The notes beneath the pieces are model-generated. The model ran no database searches and had not been told where the DNA came from. It saw only the letters and a list, made by a program, of their open reading frames with translations. A DNA stretch of 5,559 bases from an uncultured beta proteobacterium (lineage in GTDB: Bacteria; Pseudomonadota; Gammaproteobacteria; Burkholderiales; Burkholderiaceae_B): contig CAIYCP010000434.1 of assembly GCA_903924715.1 (NCBI GenBank), positions 1 through 5,559 of the forward strand, in the 5' to 3' direction. Both the position numbers and the translations under genes were made by a program. Of the stretch, positions 1 to 4,387 are shown in pieces. Positions within the stretch are counted from its first letter, which is position 1; each line of letters opens with the position of its first letter.

Positions 1-564
1 GCGGGTATTCAATACGATATTTTTTTCTATAACCCGAATATTCATCCGGTGAAAGAATACGAAATTCGTAAAAACGAAAATATCAGATTTGCCGAAAAGC
101 ATGGTATCCGGATGATTGATGCTGACTACGATGTCGACAATTGGTTTGAACGGATCCGGGGTCTTGAAAATGAGCCCGAACGTGGCGAGCGCTGCACGCA
201 GTGTTTCGATATGCGCTTTGAGCGCACGGCACTTTATGCACACGAACACGGCTACGATACGATCACCAGCTCGCTTGGGATCTCGCGCTGGAAAGATATG
301 AATCAGATCAACGCAAGCGGCGAAAGAGCCGCCTCGCGTTACGACGATTTAATGTACTGGACCTACAACTGGCGCAAGCACGGTGGCTCGGCTCGTATGA
401 TTGAGATCAGCAAGCGCGAAGAATTCTATCAACAAGAATATTGCGGCTGTGTGTATTCGTTGCGAGACACCAATCGGCACCGTCGTTCGCAGGGCCGCGA
501 TCGCATTGCGCTTGGCGTCAAGTTTTATGGGCGCGATGAGCTAAACGCGTTGAAAGACGAGTAA
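1..564 (+). CDS. queH: Epoxyqueuosine reductase QueH, 3' part (5' end outside window)
   Basis: QueH reduces epoxyqueuosine to queuosine in tRNA, the last step of queuosine synthesis, in the cytoplasm. It replaces the unrelated cobalamin enzyme QueG. The frame is open from base 1, giving 187 residues before the TAA. The reading starts inside the conserved YNPNIHP segment (residues 10-16), so the GTG at 49 is an internal Val codon and the true start lies upstream, with the N-terminal cysteine pair typical of the family. Visible family marks are the CTQCFDMR motif (Cys65, Cys68) and the YCGC motif (Cys148, Cys150). In QueH these cysteines bind an iron-sulfur cluster and a second metal. The SLRDTNRHR tail after YCGC also looks normal for the family. 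The 3' end overlaps the convergent deacetylase gene by 47 bp. The family call is strong; the missing N terminus prevents a check that the gene is intact. Confidence 0.93.
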   Translation, partial: AGIQYDIFFYNPNIHPVKEYEIRKNENIRFAEKHGIRMIDADYDVDNWFERIRGLENEPERGERCTQCFDMRFERTALYAHEHGYDTITSSLGISRWKDMNQINASGERAASRYDDLMYWTYNWRKHGGSARMIEISKREEFYQQEYCGCVYSLRDTNRHRRSQGRDRIALGVKFYGRDELNALKDE

Positions 565-1384
565 TCTGCAAGTTGTACTGAACCAGCAGTGCACCAAAGC
601 GCTCACTCGAAAGAACCCTAAATTCTTCAATGCGGTCTTGGCCAAACGCCAGACCCAGAGAGGCGTGCTTGGCGGGATGCACCATCAACAATAAATTTGA
701 ATCTGCCTGCTCTAGCCAAGCGCACAACATCGTTTCATAGGCGGGATGAGGACGATCAAAATCGTAGGCGCCCGCGAATGCTTGATTGCTTTGTATACCC
801 GCGCGTTGCGCCAAACGCGCTAAACTTTTTGCGCCAAGCGCACCGATCAACCAAGCTTTCAAGCGTTGCATATAAGGCAAGTGCCCAGACAACGGTGAGG
901 GTCGCGTATCGCGCAGCCACGGCAAGTGCTGTGCGTAGCGTCGCTGCACGATCTGTATCAACAACTCGCGAATCATCGGAAACTGATGCACGTGTAAATG
1001 ACCATCTATAAAGTCGGGTGAGCGACCCAGATGCAGTTCAAACAAATCAAGTTGTGTTTCAATTTGCTCAGCAATCGCCTGCTTCGAAAGTGTGCGTGCA
1101 TACGCACGAAACAGTAACTGAGGCAAAGGAAGGCATAGCCCTTTTTGCCCAAGCGGTTCAGTTAAATTCAGATGTAGACCCAGGTCAATCGGTAGGTTTT
1201 TTAGGGCTTGTGCGGCCAGAGCGAAGCCAGGGGCCTGCACCAAACATCCGGTCGCACTGATTCGAGCTTGCTCGGCGAGCGCAACAATCGCCTGATCGAC
1301 GCCCGCTTCAAGGCCAAAATCATCGGCACAAATCACAATGGGTGTTGCGGGTTGCACTGGGTACGCGTGACTTCGTTTAATCAC
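518..1384 (-). CDS. YdjC/ChbG/HpnK-family carbohydrate deacetylase
   Basis: This is a metal-dependent deacetylase of the YdjC superfamily, which removes N-acetyl groups from sugars. Members act on chitooligosaccharides (ChbG), a hopanoid glycoside (HpnK) or undecaprenyl-phosphate-linked GalNAc (NaxD). From the start chosen here it has 288 residues, normal for the family. Motifs are VICADDFG (18-24, catalytic and metal-binding Asp pair), GLHLNLTEPLG (69-79), DGHLHVHQFP (127-136) and MVHPAKH (234-240). It has no signal peptide, so it should act in the cytoplasm. I chose GTG at 1384, which overlaps the upstream glycosyltransferase stop by 8 bp and implies translational coupling. An in-frame ATG at 1477 would add 31 residues unlike the family and overlap the glycosyltransferase by 101 bp. 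GTG at 1357, nine codons in, is also possible. The partner glycosyltransferase favours a lipid-carrier-linked amino sugar as substrate. No hopanoid or chitin genes are visible nearby. Confidence 0.88.
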   Translation of the reverse strand: MIKRSHAYPVQPATPIVICADDFGLEAGVDQAIVALAEQARISATGCLVQAPGFALAAQALKNLPIDLGLHLNLTEPLGQKGLCLPLPQLLFRAYARTLSKQAIAEQIETQLDLFELHLGRSPDFIDGHLHVHQFPMIRELLIQIVQRRYAQHLPWLRDTRPSPLSGHLPYMQRLKAWLIGALGAKSLARLAQRAGIQSNQAFAGAYDFDRPHPAYETMLCAWLEQADSNLLLMVHPAKHASLGLAFGQDRIEEFRVLSSERFGALLVQYNLQITRLSTRLAHRAHKT

Positions 1385-2390
1385 GAAAGCGACGACCGCT
1401 TGAGCGTCGCACGATATAAAGCGGACGGCCTTTGACCTCTTCGAAAATTCTTGCGATGTACTCGCCGACAATACCAATTGAAATCAAGGTGATTCCGGAA
1501 AAAAACAACAAGATTGTTACGATGGTCGGCCAACCACTTACGGGGTTTGAAAACAGAAAATATTCACCAATAATGTATACGCCGTAAACAAAAGAACACA
1601 TCGATACTAAAAATCCAAAAAGACTCACTGCCCGTAACGGCCAGGTTGTAAATGACGTCAAGCCGGCAAGCGCGAGTGTGAACAACTTCAAGGCGCTGTA
1701 GTGCGTCGAACCATGTCGCCGATCGGCGGGCGTGTACGCAACGGACTCAGACTGAAAGCCCACCCAAGCATAGAGCCCCTTCATAAACCGATTGCGTTCA
1801 GGCAATTGACGCAGCGCGTCGACCACCGCACGATCCATCAAGCGAAAATCACCGGCATCGGGTGGTACTTTGACGCCACGCGAACCCGCGAGTAACGAAT
1901 AAAACAATTTAGTGCCCCAGCGTTTGCTGGCGCTTTCATCGTCACGCGTTTCTCGCACGGCATACACCATATCCACACCGGCCTGCCAACGCGCCAACAT
2001 TGTTGGCAACAGTTCTGGCGGATGCTGCAAATCAGCATCCAACAGCATCACGACATCACCCGTCGCAGCCTCGATGCCGGCCGTGATTGCAGGCTCTTTA
2101 CCAAAATTGCGTGAGAGCTGTACAAAGCGGAAACCCGGATTCAACACCCAGGAGGCCATCAAGTTGGCCGTCGCATCACTGCTGCCGTCATCCACCACAA
2201 TGATTTCCCAGTTGGCACCCGTTTGAGCAAGCACCGCCTGAAGGCGCGGCAAAAGCAAGCCCAAATTGTCGTGCTCATTGAAAGCCGGCACCACGCAACT
2301 CAGCATCGCGCGCGCGATCTCACGGCCTGGAACGAAAGCTTCAGCGCCCGAGGAAACTGGTGCTGCAGAACTTGAAGTAGGTAGCGTCAT
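1377..2390 (-). CDS. GT2 polyprenyl-phosphate glycosyltransferase (ArnC/GtrB/DPM1-like)
   Basis: This enzyme should transfer a sugar from a nucleotide donor to undecaprenyl phosphate at the cytoplasmic face of the inner membrane. It has 337 residues, as is usual for ArnC/GtrB proteins. The GT-A domain shows VVPAFNE (33-39), VVDDGSSD (65-72, nucleotide binding), RNFGKEPAITAGI (94-106), the LLDADLQHPPE metal-binding motif (116-126, DxD at 118-120) and DFRLMD (181-186). A basic RRHGSTHYS segment (224-232) matches the carrier-phosphate-binding loop. Two hydrophobic helices follow (about 253-279 and 287-310), then the EYIARIFEEVKGRP tail typical of the subfamily. The ATG at 2390 lies 16 bp after the upstream transporter stop but has no clear Shine-Dalgarno sequence. 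Met29 (ATG at 2306), just before the first beta strand, is an alternative start, since residues 1-28 look disordered. The sugar is not readable. The downstream deacetylase suggests an N-acetyl-hexosamine, as in NaxD-type lipid A modification and the Bordetella lgm system. Confidence 0.92.
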   Translation of the reverse strand: MTLPTSSSAAPVSSGAEAFVPGREIARAMLSCVVPAFNEHDNLGLLLPRLQAVLAQTGANWEIIVVDDGSSDATANLMASWVLNPGFRFVQLSRNFGKEPAITAGIEAATGDVVMLLDADLQHPPELLPTMLARWQAGVDMVYAVRETRDDESASKRWGTKLFYSLLAGSRGVKVPPDAGDFRLMDRAVVDALRQLPERNRFMKGLYAWVGFQSESVAYTPADRRHGSTHYSALKLFTLALAGLTSFTTWPLRAVSLFGFLVSMCSFVYGVYIIGEYFLFSNPVSGWPTIVTILLFFSGITLISIGIVGEYIARIFEEVKGRPLYIVRRSSGRRFRD

Positions 2391-2406
2391 ACGTCAATGA
2401 TAACGG

Positions 2407-3273
2407 TTAACGCGCCTTTTGCAGAGCCAGGCTGGCACTCAGAATGGTCAGAATCACCACCGCAGCACCCAACAACATGCGAGGGCCTGGCACTTGATTA
2501 AACAGCCACCAGGCAAAAGCGATTGCATAAATAGGCTCTAAGGCCACGACGAGACCCGCCGTTCGCGCGGGCAATTGCCTCAGGCTTGAAACAAACAAGA
2601 GATGTGCCAGCCCAGTGCAAACAATGCCCAAAACAGCCACCCAGAACCAATTATTGATTGTGATCGACGCCAGCGACCCCACGACCCAGGGTGATAACAG
2701 AAGAAACACGATGCAATTTTGCAAACCCGCGACGGCAAAGGCGTTGACCTCAAAAAGATAACGGCGATTCAAGACAGCCAAAACGCCAAACCCAGCCCCT
2801 GACAACAGCCCCCAGAGCAGACCTTCAGTGCCTACATCTGACAGGTCAAAGGAAGGTGTAATCAGCAATAGGCCGAGACTGACCAACCAAAGCCGTACCC
2901 ACTCGGCACGGGTCACTTTTTCGCGTAAAAGACCCCATTCAATGAGCGTGATGAAGGCTGGGAAACTGGCAAAACCCAGGGTTGCAATGGCGATTCCGCC
3001 CACTTTGACAGAAATGAAGAAAGTCACCCAATGAATCGTCAGCATCACACCCGAGCTGAGTAAAACCACCCAACGGCCATGACCTAACCAGGTATCCAAC
3101 GGTTGGGCTAACAAAACCCGCCCGAACAGAGCAAGCGAGACGACCGCGAAAGCCGCCCGACCCCAGGTGATAAACAGCGCGTCTGCCGTGATCAGTTCAC
3201 CCAAAATCCCGGTGAAACCGAACAACACCGCCACCAGATGCACTGCTATTAAAGATTGTGTTCGACTTAACAA
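2407..3273 (-). CDS. EamA/DMT-superfamily ten-helix membrane transporter
   Basis: This is an inner-membrane protein of 288 residues with about ten hydrophobic helices. They form two EamA repeats (about 8-138 and 150-283), the standard layout of drug/metabolite transporter exporters. Repeat one ends with FPAFITLIEWGLLREKVT (104-121) and repeat two carries LEPIYAIAFAWWLFNQ (245-260), the equivalent conserved helix-loop. Short basic loops such as NRRYL (169-173) follow the positive-inside pattern. The start is TTG at 3273. The nearest upstream in-frame codons include a TGA stop at 3280-3282, preceded directly by an ATG, so no upstream start is possible. A GTG at 3243 is a poorer alternative because it cuts into helix one. 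No strong Shine-Dalgarno sequence is visible. The gene ends 16 bp before the glycosyltransferase, so they are probably co-transcribed. The substrate is unknown: amino acid or metabolite export is usual for the family, but a role in flipping the lipid-linked sugar is conceivable. Confidence 0.9.
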   Translation of the reverse strand: MLSRTQSLIAVHLVAVLFGFTGILGELITADALFITWGRAAFAVVSLALFGRVLLAQPLDTWLGHGRWVVLLSSGVMLTIHWVTFFISVKVGGIAIATLGFASFPAFITLIEWGLLREKVTRAEWVRLWLVSLGLLLITPSFDLSDVGTEGLLWGLLSGAGFGVLAVLNRRYLFEVNAFAVAGLQNCIVFLLLSPWVVGSLASITINNWFWVAVLGIVCTGLAHLLFVSSLRQLPARTAGLVVALEPIYAIAFAWWLFNQVPGPRMLLGAAVVILTILSASLALQKAR

Positions 3274-3307
3274 AGCGAATCACATTGACTTAAGCAGATT
3301 GTCTTGA

Positions 3308-3326
3308 ATTGTTGCGTCGCAACAAT
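3308..3326. repeat. Perfect 19-bp dyad at the end of the racemase gene
   Basis: ATTGTTGCG and CGCAACAAT flank a single central base, giving a perfect dyad whose first minus-strand base is the last base of the racemase TGA stop. As RNA it would form an 8-bp stem with a three-base loop. No T-tract follows on either strand, so it is not a standard intrinsic terminator. It lies 35-53 bp upstream of the EamA start, so it may be an operator for the downstream operon, or a hairpin that stabilises or separates the racemase transcript. Confidence 0.5.
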
Positions 3327-4075
3327 CATGATCCGCGACCACTCGGCCAACCTAAGGGTGCCGCCCAGCCCGTGTAGGTTTTAGCTAAAGGGGTGGCATA
3401 GTCGCCCACTTTGCTCGTGCCGAGCCCCAGCGCGGCCAGTGCCTCAGCAAATTTCACGGCGACAGCAACGCCATCAATGACGGGCACCCCTAACCGCTTG
3501 GTGAGCGTGTGACAAAGTGCCGTCATGCCCGCACAACCCAGCACAATCGCGCCGCTGCGATCACGGCTTAAGGCCGCACGTGCCGCTTGCTCGATTTGGT
3601 TCAAGATCGCCTCACCCCCATCTTCCAGAGCCAGTACTGGGATATCGGTACCATGGACACCCCGACACTGATGCTCAAAACCATAACGCTGGACCAGTCG
3701 CTCGGCAATAATGCAAGTACGTGTCATAGTTGTAACAATTGAAAATCCCGTTGCCACCATACTTGCGGCGTGAAAGGCGGCCTCGGCAATGCCCAAAACT
3801 GGTGCATGGGTGGCCTCACGCGCCGCTTCAAGACCAGGATCGCCAAAACAGGCAATCACAACCGCATCGGGGCCAAGAGGCTGAGCCAGACGGACTTGTT
3901 CAGCGACACCCGCAGCAGCAAAGGCCTCATCGTAGTGTCCCTCAATTGAAAGTGGTCCAAAACTGGGCTGAACCGCGATGATTTCAGTATCAGAACTTGC
4001 CACGGCACGTGCGCCTTGAGCAATGCCCTCGGTCATGGATTGGGTCGTGTTCGGGTTTATCAGGAGTAGTTTCAT
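3326..4075 (-). CDS. Asp/Glu/hydantoin racemase family protein (hydantoin or allantoin racemase-like)
   Basis: This is a cofactor-independent racemase of the two-cysteine Asp/Glu/hydantoin family, 249 residues, full length and cytoplasmic. The N terminus MKLLLINPNTTQSMT is typical of the hydantoin/allantoin racemase branch (HyuE, HpxA). The two catalytic cysteines lie in VIACFGDPGLEAAR (Cys76) and VLGCAGMT (Cys181), at the expected spacing. These enzymes interconvert the D and L forms of 5-substituted hydantoins or of allantoin so that stereospecific hydrolases can use both. No hydantoinase, carbamoylase or allantoinase is in the window, so the substrate is uncertain. The ATG at 4075 has only a weak ribosome-binding context. 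The gene is divergent from a periplasmic binding protein across a region with NtrC-like boxes, the nearer one about 45 bp upstream of this start. This suggests a nitrogen-scavenging role and possible shared control. A 52-bp gap with a stem-loop separates it from the transporter gene downstream. Confidence 0.9.
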   Translation of the reverse strand: MKLLLINPNTTQSMTEGIAQGARAVASSDTEIIAVQPSFGPLSIEGHYDEAFAAAGVAEQVRLAQPLGPDAVVIACFGDPGLEAAREATHAPVLGIAEAAFHAASMVATGFSIVTTMTRTCIIAERLVQRYGFEHQCRGVHGTDIPVLALEDGGEAILNQIEQAARAALSRDRSGAIVLGCAGMTALCHTLTKRLGVPVIDGVAVAVKFAEALAALGLGTSKVGDYATPLAKTYTGWAAPLGWPSGRGS

Positions 4076-4119
4076 ATCGAAAGGTCAGTTAAATTTCGTT
4101 ACAAGTGCAAGCAGTGTGT

Positions 4120-4136
4120 TGCACCAAAATGGTTAA
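4120..4136 (+). promoter_or_regulatory. NtrC-box-like enhancer site 1
   Basis: TGCACCAAAATGGTTAA matches 15 of 17 positions of the dyad TGCACCA-N3-TGGTGCA, the form of the enteric NtrC site (for example at glnA), when the central bases are set to AAA. The left half is perfect and the right half is decayed in its last few bases. It lies about 200 bp upstream of the predicted sigma-54 start, within the usual enhancer range, and about 45 bp upstream of the divergent racemase start. The activator identity is inferred from sequence similarity only. Confidence 0.62.
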
Positions 4137-4159
4137 AAATACTGCAGAATTAAAGTGAA

Positions 4160-4176
4160 CGCACCAAAATGTCGCA
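4160..4176 (+). promoter_or_regulatory. NtrC-box-like enhancer site 2
   Basis: CGCACCAAAATGTCGCA shares the 11-base core GCACCAAAATG with site 1 and keeps the outer GCA of the right half, for 14 of 17 matches to the NtrC-type dyad. Its centre is 40 bp from that of site 1, close to four helical turns, so both would lie on nearly the same DNA face. This suits cooperative binding of activator dimers about 155 bp upstream of the sigma-54 promoter start. Confidence 0.58.
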
Positions 4177-4234
4177 CGAGACAAAAAGATCCCTCGCCTG
4201 TGACATTGTTTGAGCGACCAAGCACACAGAGAAA

Positions 4235-4252
4235 GGATTTCTTTTGAAATCC
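4235..4252. repeat. Perfect 7-bp inverted repeat between enhancer boxes and promoter
   Basis: GGATTTC and GAAATCC form a perfect inverted repeat around a TTTT spacer. It lies midway between the NtrC-like boxes and the sigma-54 promoter, in non-coding DNA. It could be an operator for an additional regulator. On the minus strand it could also be a weak hairpin followed by TTTCTC. Stem GC content is low, and I do not recognise the site as belonging to a known regulator. Confidence 0.4.
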
Positions 4253-4295
4253 AACCTCAGCAACATGCCGAGTCAAGTCGATTTTGTCTGAATCA

Positions 4296-4311
4296 TGGCA
4301 CGTTAATTGCT
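4296..4311 (+). promoter_or_regulatory. Sigma-54 (RpoN) -24/-12 promoter for the substrate-binding protein gene
   Basis: The sequence TGGCACGTTAATTGCT matches the sigma-54 consensus TGGCACR-N4-TTGCW at every fixed position. The GG (4297-4298) and GC (4309-4310) doublets are 10 bases apart, as required. Transcription should begin near 4321-4323, giving a leader of about 65 bases before the ATG at 4388. The site faces the substrate-binding protein gene and lies in non-coding DNA. Such promoters need an enhancer-binding activator, and candidate NtrC sites lie upstream. Confidence 0.87.
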
Positions 4312-4378
4312 TAGTAACAATCACACCAGTTAGTCAGGATAGTTTCAATACCTTTTTAAGACTTGCTATTCAACACCC

Positions 4379-4383
4379 GGAGA
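4379..4383 (+). promoter_or_regulatory. Shine-Dalgarno site for the substrate-binding protein gene
   Basis: GGAGA lies four bases before the ATG at 4388. It supports that start over the internal ATG at 4421, which would also remove the charged N-region of the signal peptide. It is the clearest ribosome-binding site in the window. Confidence 0.7.
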
Positions 4384-4387
4384 TTTC

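Larger units (their letters stand above)
4076..4387. other. Divergent intergenic control region, no gene
   Basis: These 312 bp separate the racemase (minus) from the substrate-binding protein gene (plus). They hold two NtrC-like boxes, a short inverted repeat GTGCAA/TTGCAC (4105-4110 and 4119-4124) that overlaps the first box, the 7-bp dyad at 4235-4252 and the sigma-54 promoter. I see no convincing sigma-70 promoter for the racemase and no clear IHF consensus between enhancer and promoter. A 63-codon minus-strand frame crosses the region but covers these sites and has no family features. Confidence 0.75.

Noticed and set aside
697..1260. Plus-strand frames of 80-104 codons opposite the deacetylase
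   Set aside because: They are antisense shadows of a gene with clear YdjC-family motifs, and their translations show no recognisable domain.
3308..3326. Intrinsic terminator after the racemase
   Set aside because: The stem is perfect, but neither strand has a following T-tract, so it is reported only as a dyad or stem-loop.
4108..4129. Possible second sigma-54 promoter on the minus strand facing the racemase (TGGTGCA...CTGC)
   Set aside because: The GG and GC doublets are 11 bases apart instead of 10, and the -24 and -12 elements deviate from consensus. It also coincides with the NtrC-like box.
4133..4324. 63-codon minus-strand reading frame in the intergenic region
   Set aside because: It runs across the sigma-54 promoter and NtrC-like box 2, shows no family features or good ribosome-binding site, and looks like a chance frame.
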